A stretch of 53,070 nucleotides of DNA. Source: Anaerolineae bacterium (GTDB taxonomy: Bacteria; Chloroflexota; Anaerolineae; Aggregatilineales; Phototrophicaceae). The stretch spans positions 1 through 53,070 of the forward strand of contig JAIOHM010000095.1 in assembly GCA_019912965.1 (NCBI GenBank), in the 5' to 3' direction. Below, piece by piece: positions 40,196 through 48,987 of the stretch. Every line of letters starts with the position of its first letter. The first letter of the stretch is position 1. The notes below the pieces were generated by a model that was not told the origin of the DNA, made no database searches, and was given only the letters and a program-made list of their open reading frames with translations. A program made the position numbers and the translations under genes.

Positions 40196-42360
40196 TGCAC
40201 CCACTGGGTTGGTTCTTTGATTGCCCCTCGTTTTTCCAGTTCAATATCTGTTCCCTTGCGGTCTGGCGGCACTTCGGCCTTGCAGAGTTTGACTGCCGCC
40301 ATTTTGAAGTCCGGTATTTTGGCGCGGGGGTCAATCTTGTCCAGTGTGAGCAGATTCGCTGCTGCTTCGACGAAATGAAAAGGCAGAAATACCGTCCCGA
40401 TAGGTGAGCGCCCTGTAACCATTGTGCGGCAGATGACGCTTCCACGCCGCGAAGTTACTTGCACCCAATCACCGGAAACCAGTTCCAGCGAATGCGCGTC
40501 ATCGGGATGCATTTCCAGAATCGGTTCGGGGAAAATCTCGTCCAGTTTGGATCGCCGTGTCATTGTCCCACCGTGCCAGTGGAACAACACACGCCCGGTT
40601 GTCAGATGATATGGGTATTCCTGGTCTGGTAGTTCGCTTTCTGTGCCATAGTCGAGCGTCCAGAATTTACCCCTGCCACGCGGGAATTCTTTCTCAAACA
40701 GGTATGGTGTGCCGGGATGGTCAGCGCTTGGACACGGCCAATGGACTCCGCCTTCACGTTCCAATCGTTCATAGGTGATGCCGTAGAAATCTGGCGTGAC
40801 CGCACGCATCTCCTCCCAGATAGCCTCGACATCCTGGTAGTCGAACCCGGCGCTGGCTTCGACGCCCATCAAACTCTCCATCTGTTTCGCCAGATCACAC
40901 ACAATTTTCCAATCCGGTTGTGAGAGGCCAACTGAGGGTAGTGCCTGCCGAATACGCTGCACCCGCCGATCACTATTGGTGAATGTGCCATCTTTTTCCG
41001 CAAAGCTGGCTGAAGGCAGAATGACATCAGCCATTTCACTTGTTTCGTTCATAAAGATGTCTATACACACAATGAAATCCAGTGCTTCGAGTGCGTGATG
41101 TGCGTGCGAAAGATTGGGTTCGCTCATGAGCGGGTTCTCACCCATTACTACCATCGCCCGAATTTTGCCCGTCAACGCGCCGTCTACCATCTCGGTCACG
41201 GTCAGACCGGGTTCGGATGGAAGGGTTGTATTCCAAACACGCTCAAATCTTTCACGAATTTCGGGATTATCTACCCGCTGATAAGCTGTGTAGACATTGG
41301 GTAAACCGCCGCTGTCAGAGCAACCCTGTACATTATTCTGACCTCGCAGGGGATTTAGGCCTGTGCCCGGCTTGCCGATATGTCCGGTCATTAGTGCCAG
41401 ATTTGTCAGCGCCAAGGCATTATCAGTGCCATGTGTGCTTTGGCTGATGCCCATCCCCCAGTAGAACGCTGCTCGTTCTGCTGTGGCATACATTCGGGCG
41501 GCCTTACGAATATCCTCGGCTGGTACACCGCTCACCGACTCTGCCCATTCCGGGGTGAATGCTTCGAGTGATTCGATGTAGCTGTCGAAATCTTCAGTTC
41601 GGCTGGTGATAAATTCTTCGTTGTACAGGCTTTCGCTGACAATCACATGCGCCATTGCCTGGAAAACCGCCACGTCTGTTCCGGGCTTTTGTCGGAGCCA
41701 TAGGGCAGCAAAATCGGTTAATTCGATCTGGCGTGGGTCAATCACAATCAGTTTCGCGTTATTTTGTCGAACGGCACGCTTGAGAAACAGGCTTATCACT
41801 GGGTGCGTTTCGGTGGTGTTGCTCCCGGTGACGATGAAAGTATCGAGATGTTCCATCTCCGCAATACTGTTACTCATCGCGCTTGACCCAATCGCCAGTT
41901 GCAAACCGGTTACACTTCCCGCATGACACAACCGCGCACAGTGGTCAATATTGTTCGTCTTCAGTATCGCACGCGCCCATTTCTGGAAAACGTAATTATC
42001 CTCGTTAGTAGCTTTGGCGCAGGCGTAAGTAGCGATACTATCCCCGCTGCTTTCCTGCACAATTTGGGCAAGCCGTTTACTGATCAGTGTCAGTGCTTCT
42101 TCCCAGCTTGCTTCCCGGAGTTCACCGCCGCGTTGATCGCGGATAAGCGGGGTTTTCAGACGTCCCGGATGGGTGGTGAAATCGGTACCGAAGCGCCCCT
42201 TGACGCATAAGTTGCCGTAATTGGGCGCGGAATCGAAAGGAGCCGAGACGCGATAGATCAAATCGTTTTTGATATGCAGGTTCATCTGGCAGCCAACACC
42301 GCAGTAAGGGCAGGTGGTGCGGACAACATGATCGGGTTTTAAAGGGGGGCGCATATCCAT
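40192..42360 (-). CDS. fdhA: Formate dehydrogenase catalytic subunit, Cys-type
   Basis: Molybdenum or tungsten formate dehydrogenase of 722 aa, converting formate to CO2. The [4Fe-4S] cluster ligands are in CPYCGVGCQ and NLCVKG (four Cys). The metal ligand is Cys in HCARLCHAGSVTGL, about residue 145, the place of selenocysteine in E. coli FdhF, followed by the catalytic His. ISQSTHGTDNALAL and LRGQNNVQGCSD are the family cofactor contacts. There is no signal peptide, so it is cytoplasmic. ATG 42360 follows AGGA; ATG 42399 is in frame but has a weaker site. It is a stand-alone subunit with no fused ferredoxin part, divergent from the NuoEF fusion gene. Confidence 0.9.
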   Translation of the reverse strand: MDMRPPLKPDHVVRTTCPYCGVGCQMNLHIKNDLIYRVSAPFDSAPNYGNLCVKGRFGTDFTTHPGRLKTPLIRDQRGGELREASWEEALTLISKRLAQIVQESSGDSIATYACAKATNEDNYVFQKWARAILKTNNIDHCARLCHAGSVTGLQLAIGSSAMSNSIAEMEHLDTFIVTGSNTTETHPVISLFLKRAVRQNNAKLIVIDPRQIELTDFAALWLRQKPGTDVAVFQAMAHVIVSESLYNEEFITSRTEDFDSYIESLEAFTPEWAESVSGVPAEDIRKAARMYATAERAAFYWGMGISQSTHGTDNALALTNLALMTGHIGKPGTGLNPLRGQNNVQGCSDSGGLPNVYTAYQRVDNPEIRERFERVWNTTLPSEPGLTVTEMVDGALTGKIRAMVVMGENPLMSEPNLSHAHHALEALDFIVCIDIFMNETSEMADVILPSASFAEKDGTFTNSDRRVQRIRQALPSVGLSQPDWKIVCDLAKQMESLMGVEASAGFDYQDVEAIWEEMRAVTPDFYGITYERLEREGGVHWPCPSADHPGTPYLFEKEFPRGRGKFWTLDYGTESELPDQEYPYHLTTGRVLFHWHGGTMTRRSKLDEIFPEPILEMHPDDAHSLELVSGDWVQVTSRRGSVICRTMVTGRSPIGTVFLPFHFVEAAANLLTLDKIDPRAKIPDFKMAAVKLCKAEVPPDRKGTDIELEKRGAIKEPTQWVH

Positions 42361-42462
42361 TGGGTCTTCCTGTACGAAATCACCAAGAAAAACTGACATG
42401 AGTGTTTTTCTGACTATAATGTAACATACATCAGGATCAAATATTGGAATTATTTGGAAACA

Positions 42463-44178
42463 ATGCCCAAGACTTTAGATGAAATACTTGTGTATTATAC
42501 CAATAAGGGGCGCGATGCTTTACTCCCCGTGCTCTGGGATATACAGACCTCATTCGGATGTATCAATGCTCAAGCTATTGAGGCTACTTCCCGCACCCTG
42601 CGTATACCTGCTGCTGATATTTATGGAGTCATCAGTTTTTATACCTTGTTTCATGACCAACCCACTGGCAAGACCACTATCTATTTTTGTGCTGATCCTG
42701 TCTGTGGGCTGGCAGGGGCCGATGAAATCATGGATGCAGTTTGCAATCGTCTGAACATTCATCACGGGGATACCACCCCCGATGGCGAATACACGGTTCT
42801 CCACAGCACTTGCCTCGGCCTATGCGACCATGCCCCGGCTGCGCTCATCAGCAAACGAGGAACGGGCGAAATATCACACGCGCCTGTCGAGGGTGTTGAT
42901 CATCTCTTGGCAGGGGATACACAAGAACGGCGAACTTTCATCGGCGGCTCACGAGAATTACTAAAAGAAATTGTCGAGCAACGTGTGCAAACATTGCAAG
43001 AATACGGCGATTACATTGGGCTGCGCCGGGCGATTTTTACGATGACGCCGGAGCATGTCATCGCCGAGATTGAAGCCTCAAAACTGATCGGGCGCGGCGG
43101 TGCGGCATTTCCCACTGGCACGAAGTGGAAACTGACCCGCCAATCACCTGCCCAACCTCACTATATCGTCTGCAATGCTGACGAAAGTGAGCCGGGAACT
43201 TTCAAAGATCGGGTATTAATGGAAAGCCGCCCTCATCTGTTGCTGGAAGGTATGATACTTGCCGGTTATGCGATTGGTGCATCTACAGGGTATTTATTCA
43301 TTCGGGGTGAATATCCAGAGGCGGCTCAGATATTGCAGTCCTCCATTGACGATGCCATCAGTGCCGGACTCTTAGGCGATCATATTATGGGCAGCGATTT
43401 TTCCTTCCATATTGAATTGCGGCGCGGAGCAGGGGCATATATCTGCGGTGAAGAAACCGCGTTGTTCGAGGCAATTGAGGGGAAGCGAGGCTTTCCTCGT
43501 GTCAAACCGCCATATCCCACCACACATGGACTGTTCGGTAAACCGACTTCTGTCAATAATGTCGAAACGCTCTGTGCTATCCCAATCATTGTGCAAAATG
43601 GGGCGAGTTGGTTTCGGCAATGGGGAACGGAAGGTAGTGCTGGAACGAAATTGGTTTCGGTGAGTGGTAATATTCGGCGTGCGGGTGTTTACGAAATTAC
43701 ACCCGGTATCACTCTGCGCGATCTGTTGGAAAATGACTGTGGAGGTTTCAACGGCAACTTGCAGGCTGTCTTGATGGGCGGCGCAGCCGGGACATTTCTC
43801 AAACCCGACGAAATAGATGTGCCTCTTACCTTCGAGAATCTCCGTGCAGTCGGAAGTACATTTGGTTCAGGCGCGATTATGGTTTTCAATGACACGATAG
43901 ATTTGCGTGACGTGTTGAAACGGTTGGGACGTTTCTTTCAGCACGAAAGCTGCGGTAAATGTTTCCCTTGCCAGATTGGAACACAGCGCCAGATGGAAAT
44001 CCTTGATCGATTGGATAGTCCGCTTACAGGTGATCAACGGCGGTTGCAGGATATCGGCTTGACGATGATGGAAACATCGCTGTGCGGGCTGGGGCAGACT
44101 GCTGCTTCCGCCGTATTGAGTGCTATAAAACGGTGGCCGGAATACTTCGAACCATCTGAATTGCAGAAAGACCGATGA
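42463..44178 (+). CDS. NuoE-NuoF fusion, NADH-binding flavoprotein
   Basis: Fusion of 571 aa. Residues ~1-150 are NuoE-like with a [2Fe-2S] site ([10 protein letters not shown] and [11 protein letters not shown]). The rest is NuoF-like: [15 protein letters not shown] (about 206) and [20 protein letters not shown] (about 320) bind FMN and NAD(H). The [4Fe-4S] site is [12 protein letters not shown] with the fourth Cys in SLCGLGQ. With the NuoG-like protein it makes an NAD(H) module used by NAD-dependent formate dehydrogenases and electron-bifurcating hydrogenases. The ATG at 42463 is preferred to the TTG at 42454. It is divergent from fdhA across about 100 bases. Confidence 0.92.
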   Translation: MPKTLDEILVYYTNKGRDALLPVLWDIQTSFGCINAQAIEATSRTLRIPAADIYGVISFYTLFHDQPTGKTTIYFCADPVCGLAGADEIMDAVCNRLNIHHGDTTPDGEYTVLHSTCLGLCDHAPAALISKRGTGEISHAPVEGVDHLLAGDTQERRTFIGGSRELLKEIVEQRVQTLQEYGDYIGLRRAIFTMTPEHVIAEIEASKLIGRGGAAFPTGTKWKLTRQSPAQPHYIVCNADESEPGTFKDRVLMESRPHLLLEGMILAGYAIGASTGYLFIRGEYPEAAQILQSSIDDAISAGLLGDHIMGSDFSFHIELRRGAGAYICGEETALFEAIEGKRGFPRVKPPYPTTHGLFGKPTSVNNVETLCAIPIIVQNGASWFRQWGTEGSAGTKLVSVSGNIRRAGVYEITPGITLRDLLENDCGGFNGNLQAVLMGGAAGTFLKPDEIDVPLTFENLRAVGSTFGSGAIMVFNDTIDLRDVLKRLGRFFQHESCGKCFPCQIGTQRQMEILDRLDSPLTGDQRRLQDIGLTMMETSLCGLGQTAASAVLSAIKRWPEYFEPSELQKDR

Positions 44179-44894
44179 TGGACTCTACAAAAATGCTGAC
44201 CTTAACCATAGACGAGCAGGAAGTGACTGTGCCAGAGGGAAAGACGCTCTTGGATGCTGCCCGGGGAATCGGTGTGGATATTCCGATCATCTGTTACCAC
44301 GATGCCACAACTTCCAATGGATTGTGCCGGATTTGTGTTGTGGATGTGAACAAAAGTCGGCTGCTGCAACCCGCCTGCATCACTGCTTGCCAGAATGGTT
44401 CGACGGTTGAAACCCACAACGAACGGGTTAGGCACAGCCGCAGAACAATTCTCGAAATGCTCAATTCGGCAGTTGATCTGCACCAAGCGCCTGCCTTGCA
44501 GGATATGATGAAAGATTATGAGGCGGATGCGGCACGTTTTCCTGATGCTAAACGTCGCGAGCAACCACTCTATGATGACAATCCCTTTTACATCCGTGAT
44601 TATAGCCAGTGTGTGTTGTGTTGGCGTTGCGTTCAGGTCTGTGCCGAAGATGCCCAATATACTTTTGCGTTGACACTCGGTGGACGTGGTTTTGACACCC
44701 ATGTTACCACGATGTTTGACATCCCGATGCCCGAATCTCCATGTGTTTTTTGTGGTCAGTGTGTTGGTGTTTGTCCTACTGGAGCATTGAAGCCAAAGAT
44801 CGAATTCGGCTTGGAACAAGGGCACAGTTTGGAAGAAATCCGCCAAATGACCCGGCGTCCGCGCCGTCGTAAGCCGGACAGTGAGGAGGGATGA
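44175..44894 (+). CDS. NuoG-like iron-sulfur protein, shortened
   Basis: Iron-sulfur protein of 239 aa resembling the N-terminal part of NuoG or the FdsA/HoxU group. The first ~80 residues form a [2Fe-2S] domain ([17 protein letters not shown]...C). The next part lacks the His-Cys motif HxxxCxxCxxxxxC of the following cluster: the region reads [13 protein letters not shown], without Cys. Two [4Fe-4S] motifs end the protein ([11 protein letters not shown] and [11 protein letters not shown]). It likely relays electrons between the NuoEF fusion and the formate dehydrogenase. The stop and start overlap by four bases on both sides. Confidence 0.88.
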   Translation: MMDSTKMLTLTIDEQEVTVPEGKTLLDAARGIGVDIPIICYHDATTSNGLCRICVVDVNKSRLLQPACITACQNGSTVETHNERVRHSRRTILEMLNSAVDLHQAPALQDMMKDYEADAARFPDAKRREQPLYDDNPFYIRDYSQCVLCWRCVQVCAEDAQYTFALTLGGRGFDTHVTTMFDIPMPESPCVFCGQCVGVCPTGALKPKIEFGLEQGHSLEEIRQMTRRPRRRKPDSEEG

Positions 44895-45703
44895 TGACAG
44901 TGGCCTATGAACCCGGTGCGCAACCCTATAGCTGTTGGACTGTACATGATAATCAAACGGAATTCACCGAAACTGGTGTTATCGAAGAATCGCTCGTCAG
45001 TGTTTACGTCAATGGGCAAGAACTAGCGACCATTATGTGCAGCCCTATTGAGCAAGAGGAACTGGCACTTGGATTTCTTTATAACGAGGGAGTCATTCAG
45101 TCCCTTGCTGAAGTTGGCTTGATTAAGGCTAATGTTGCCCGGACAGTGGTAGATGTTTTTCTAACACGCACTGAGTTCGACTTGCCCCGTCGTATGATTT
45201 TAACGTCAGGTTGTGGTGGCGGTGTTACTCTACAACATCTCACCGAATCTTATCCTGTTTTGGAGAGTGAGTTTGCAGTTGAACCTCAGATTATTCTTCA
45301 GCGGATGCGGGATTTACACGGGGCAGCGAAATTGTATAACCAAGTACGCGGTGTGCATGTAGCTGTCCTCGGCGACAGCGAGAAGCTGCTGGTCAGCTCA
45401 GAAGATGTTGGTCGGCATAATGCTGTCGATAAAGTAGCTGGTAAAGCTCTCCTTAATCATGTGAATACCCGTGACTGTTTGCTGCTCACCAGTGGGCGTA
45501 TCAGCTCGGAAATGCTCGGCAAGGCGCGTCGTCTGGGCATTCCGATTGTCGTCAGTCGCACCTCACCTACCAGTATTTCGCTTCGGTTGGCGCAAGCATG
45601 GAATATCTGTGTCGTGGGCTATGTTCGGCAGGGCAGTATGCGCGTTTATACCCATCCGCAGCGTCTCGGTTTGCCAGAGATGGTTGAAGCGATTCCCTCA
45701 TGA
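44891..45703 (+). CDS. fdhD: Formate dehydrogenase accessory sulfurtransferase FdhD
   Basis: Adds sulfur to the molybdenum cofactor of formate dehydrogenase, which is needed for activity. It has 270 aa. The family segment [11 protein letters not shown] near residue 105 carries a single Cys in place of the CxxC of E. coli Fdh[21 protein letters not shown] (about 175) and [38 protein letters not shown] (about 195-232) are clear. AGGAGG directly precedes the ATG; ATG 44894 or GTG 44900 may be the true start. It follows the NuoG-like gene with overlap, so it belongs to the formate dehydrogenase operon. Confidence 0.93.
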   Translation: MMTVAYEPGAQPYSCWTVHDNQTEFTETGVIEESLVSVYVNGQELATIMCSPIEQEELALGFLYNEGVIQSLAEVGLIKANVARTVVDVFLTRTEFDLPRRMILTSGCGGGVTLQHLTESYPVLESEFAVEPQIILQRMRDLHGAAKLYNQVRGVHVAVLGDSEKLLVSSEDVGRHNAVDKVAGKALLNHVNTRDCLLLTSGRISSEMLGKARRLGIPIVVSRTSPTSISLRLAQAWNICVVGYVRQGSMRVYTHPQRLGLPEMVEAIPS

Positions 45704-46941
45704 CGGGTACAAAGGCGGCGTTTTTCAATGTCCAGCCTGTGGCTTCCGCTCTGGACACGCTTTTTCAACACTGGACTCCTGAACTGCGAACGGAAAAACT
45801 TGACACCCGACAGGCATTAGGGCGGGTATTAGCTGCTGCGCCGCTTTCACCCATGCATTTGCCGTCCTTTCGCCGCAGCACGATGGATGGATATGCCGTC
45901 CGTGCTGCGGATACCTACGGAGCGTCTCAATCGCTTCCTGCTTACCTGACCTGCGTTGGCACTATAACAATGGGAACAGAAACTACCGGGGATATTCAAT
46001 CCGGCCAAGCGGTTCTTATTCATACAGGTGGGATGCTCCCAATCAGTGCCGACGCGGTGGTGATGATCGAACGTACACAAGCGATTGGCGAGAACGAGAT
46101 TGAGGTGTTATCTCCAGCAGCTCCGGGAGAAAATGTCGTTCAGATTGGCGAGGATGTAACCCTGAACGAAGCGATTTTACCTGTTGGACATCGCCTGCGT
46201 GCACAGGATATTGGCGGTTTATTGGCTGTCGGCATATTGTCGGTTGAGGTTGTTAAGCCGCCACGCGTGGGCATCCTTAGCAGTGGCGATGAATTGATCG
46301 TGCCGGACGAACAACCTTCTCCCGGTCAAATTCGTGATATTAATACCTATACACTCGCCGGATTGTTGCAGGAGGCTGGCGGCAAAATTGTTTCTCTCGG
46401 CATAGCCCGCGATGAAATGGAGCATTTTCTGATGCTCGCTCAAAATAGCTTTCCAAGTTGTGATTTGCTTGTTATTACTGCGGGCAGTTCGATGAGCACT
46501 CGTGATTTGACTTGTGAAGTCATCACTAAACTGGGTAAACCGGGAATTTTACAACACGGTTTAGCTGTCAAACCCGGCAAACCCACTATCATTGCCGTCT
46601 GCAATGACAAGCCTGTCATCGGTCTGCCCGGCAATCCTGTGTCTGCCTTTCTTGTTGCGCTACAGATCGTTGTGCCGCTCATCAAGCGCCTTCTACATGA
46701 AGCATCACGCCCTGCGGCTACTGTGCGCGCTACATTGGCAAGTAATATCCCATCCACTGCCGGACGTGAAGATATGATTCCGGTTCACCTCATTAGCCAA
46801 AATGGTGGGTTCGTCGCGGAGCCTGTTTTCGGGAAATCGAATCTGATCTATACATTGGTCAAAGCTGATGGACTGCTTCATATACCCTTGAACCAAACTG
46901 GACTAAAGGCCGGAGCGACGGTCGAAGTGACTTTGTTTTAA
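45700..46941 (+). CDS. moeA: Molybdopterin molybdenumtransferase MoeA
   Basis: Inserts molybdenum into adenylylated molybdopterin. It has 413 aa of standard MoeA layout: RSTMDGYAVRAADT near residue 65, VMIERTQAIGENEIE, GILSSGDELI (about 190), ITAGSSMSTRDL (about 262), VKPGKPTIIAV and GLPGNPVSAF. The usual GGxSxGxYD segment reads AGSSMSTRDL, with Ser in place of the second Gly. It overlaps fdhD by four bases and is two bases before a second MoeA-type gene. Confidence 0.92.
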   Translation: MTGTKAAFFNVQPVASALDTLFQHWTPELRTEKLDTRQALGRVLAAAPLSPMHLPSFRRSTMDGYAVRAADTYGASQSLPAYLTCVGTITMGTETTGDIQSGQAVLIHTGGMLPISADAVVMIERTQAIGENEIEVLSPAAPGENVVQIGEDVTLNEAILPVGHRLRAQDIGGLLAVGILSVEVVKPPRVGILSSGDELIVPDEQPSPGQIRDINTYTLAGLLQEAGGKIVSLGIARDEMEHFLMLAQNSFPSCDLLVITAGSSMSTRDLTCEVITKLGKPGILQHGLAVKPGKPTIIAVCNDKPVIGLPGNPVSAFLVALQIVVPLIKRLLHEASRPAATVRATLASNIPSTAGREDMIPVHLISQNGGFVAEPVFGKSNLIYTLVKADGLLHIPLNQTGLKAGATVEVTLF

Positions 46942-46943
46942 CC

Positions 46944-48875
46944 ATGATGACCGAACATGAAAGAAACTTCTATCTGGAAGATATGCCGTTGGATGAAGCC
47001 CGAAAACGGCTGGAAATGGCACTACGGAAAGCCGAAAAATGGGACAGGCTTCCCGGCGAATCGGTTAGTTTAGTGGAAGCCGTCGGTCGCATTACTGCTG
47101 AACCTGTTTGGGCGAAGATTTCTTCGCCGCATTACCATGCAGTTGGGATGGACGGCTATGCAGTACAGGCCAAAAATACCGTTCATGCTACCGAAACCCG
47201 ACCACTTCGACTTCGGTTGGATGAAGAGGCATTCCCTGTTGATACTGGCGATTTACTGCCGCCCGGCACGAATGCTGTTATTATGATCGAAGATATTCAG
47301 CAGCGGGAAGCTGGTTTTATTGAAATCCGTGCTTCTGTTGCTCCCTGGCAGCATGTTCGCGTAATGGGTGAGGATATGGTGGCGACGGAACTTGTGTTGC
47401 CCATCAATCACTGCATTCGTCCGGTCGACCTGGGCGCATTAGCGGGTTGCGGATGTCAGACAGTCAATGTACGGCGTCGGCCTATAGTGACCCTTATGCC
47501 TACTGGTAATGAATTAGTCGATCATAGGCAAACGCCCCAACCCGGACAGATAATCGAATACAATAGTTTGGTACTCTCTGCTCAAATTGCCACAACAGGC
47601 GGCGAATCCCGCATAACCTCCATCATCCCGGATGATCGAGAAAAAATTCATCTGGTTTTGGATGAAGCTATACGACAGCAACCTGATCTCATTTTGGTTC
47701 TTTCAGGTTCGTCGGCAGGTAGTCAGGATTACACTGCCTCAATCATTAGCGATATGGGTGAATTGTTGGTGCATGGTGTAGCCGTGCGTCCCGGTCATCC
47801 GGTTATCATCGGTATGATTGACCATATCCCTGTGATTGGCGTTCCTGGCTATCCAGTGAGCGCGGCCTTAACTGGAGAGTTATTTGTTCAACCGCTCCTA
47901 TCCCAGTGGTTGGGTATTCAGTCCATACATGAGACATTGCCGCGCGTTCAGGCTACGATGACCCGCAAACTGTTATCGCCGATGGGTGATGATGATTTTA
48001 TACGGGTGACAATGGCGCAAATTGGTGAACGTTTGTTGGCAACTCCACTGAGCCGGGGTGCAGGTGTTATCAGTTCGCTGGTACGAGCAGATGGATTGGC
48101 TCATATCCCACGCTTTAACGAAGGCGTAGATATTGGCGGAACTGTCGAAGTAATACTCTACCGCCCGATGGAACTAATCCGGCAAACTGTGCTGATGATG
48201 GGCAGCCATGACCCGATGATTGACTTGTTAGGGCAGTTTTTGGCCGTAGATTTTCCGGGCTATCGCCTGGCCTCTAATCATGTTGGGTCTATGGGAGGGC
48301 TTTTTGCACTCCGTCGAGGAGACGCTCATATTGCGGGCATTCATCTGCTTGATCCCGAAACTGGCGATTTTAATATCCCCTATATACATAAACATTTGCC
48401 GGATGTGCCAGTACAACTCATAACCTTTGCTCATCGTGAGCAGGGATTTCTTGTCGCTCCAGATAACCCTCTCAATATCCAATCATTTGATGATTTGCCC
48501 CGTATTCGTTATGTCAATCGTCAAAGAGGATCGGGTACTCGTGTTCTCCTGGATTATGAACTTCAGAAGCGTGATATTGATCCCACTAGCATTGTGGGTT
48601 ACGAACATGAGGAATATACGCATCTTGCTGTTGCTGCCGCAGTGGCCTCCGGTATCGCCGAGTGCGGTCTTGGCATGAGGAACAGCGCGATTGCTATGAA
48701 ACTCGATTTTGTTCCCGTAAGCTGGGAGCGTTACGATCTTGCGATACCTGACGCTCATTTACATCATCCCGGCATCGTCCGCCTTCTTGAGATTGTGAAA
48801 AGCTCTTCGTTTCAACAAGCACTAGCAGAGCAACCGGGTTACAACACACGGGAAACGGGGTATCGACAGCTTTAG
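46944..48875 (+). CDS. MoeA fused to a periplasmic-binding-protein-like domain
   Basis: Protein of 643 aa. Residues ~1-405 are a second MoeA domain (HAVGMDGYAVQAKN, LVLSGSSAGSQDYT, VRPGHPVIIG, GVPGYPVSAAL). The remaining ~230 residues (about 410-640) form a type 2 periplasmic-binding-like domain without a signal peptide, including NRQRGSGTRVLLDYEL and VASGIAECGLGM. Such MoeA-PBP fusions occur in several phyla and may sense molybdate, tungstate or a cofactor species. The ligand is unknown. Together with the plain MoeA it may separate Mo and W insertion. It is the last gene of the formate dehydrogenase operon. Confidence 0.87.
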   Translation: MMTEHERNFYLEDMPLDEARKRLEMALRKAEKWDRLPGESVSLVEAVGRITAEPVWAKISSPHYHAVGMDGYAVQAKNTVHATETRPLRLRLDEEAFPVDTGDLLPPGTNAVIMIEDIQQREAGFIEIRASVAPWQHVRVMGEDMVATELVLPINHCIRPVDLGALAGCGCQTVNVRRRPIVTLMPTGNELVDHRQTPQPGQIIEYNSLVLSAQIATTGGESRITSIIPDDREKIHLVLDEAIRQQPDLILVLSGSSAGSQDYTASIISDMGELLVHGVAVRPGHPVIIGMIDHIPVIGVPGYPVSAALTGELFVQPLLSQWLGIQSIHETLPRVQATMTRKLLSPMGDDDFIRVTMAQIGERLLATPLSRGAGVISSLVRADGLAHIPRFNEGVDIGGTVEVILYRPMELIRQTVLMMGSHDPMIDLLGQFLAVDFPGYRLASNHVGSMGGLFALRRGDAHIAGIHLLDPETGDFNIPYIHKHLPDVPVQLITFAHREQGFLVAPDNPLNIQSFDDLPRIRYVNRQRGSGTRVLLDYELQKRDIDPTSIVGYEHEEYTHLAVAAAVASGIAECGLGMRNSAIAMKLDFVPVSWERYDLAIPDAHLHHPGIVRLLEIVKSSSFQQALAEQPGYNTRETGYRQL

Positions 48876-48934
48876 TGTATGGTCAAGGGTAACGGTCAGA
48901 CCTACAACAATCGAAAGTATCAAGACCAAGCCAG

Positions 48935-48969
48935 CTCCAAAATGGCCACGAGATGACGCCATTTTGGAG
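48935..48969. terminator. Perfect 12-bp hairpin between convergent genes
   Basis: CTCCAAAATGGC (48935-48946) pairs perfectly with GCCATTTTGGAG (48958-48969), loop of 11 bases. No T-run follows on either strand. Position between the ends of two convergent genes suggests a bidirectional stop or mRNA end protector. Confidence 0.5.
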
Positions 48970-48987
48970 TTGATGAAAGTTCGTTAT

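Noticed and set aside
40192..42360. A selenocysteine codon at the formate dehydrogenase active site
   Set aside because: The position is an ordinary Cys codon and the frame has no internal TGA.
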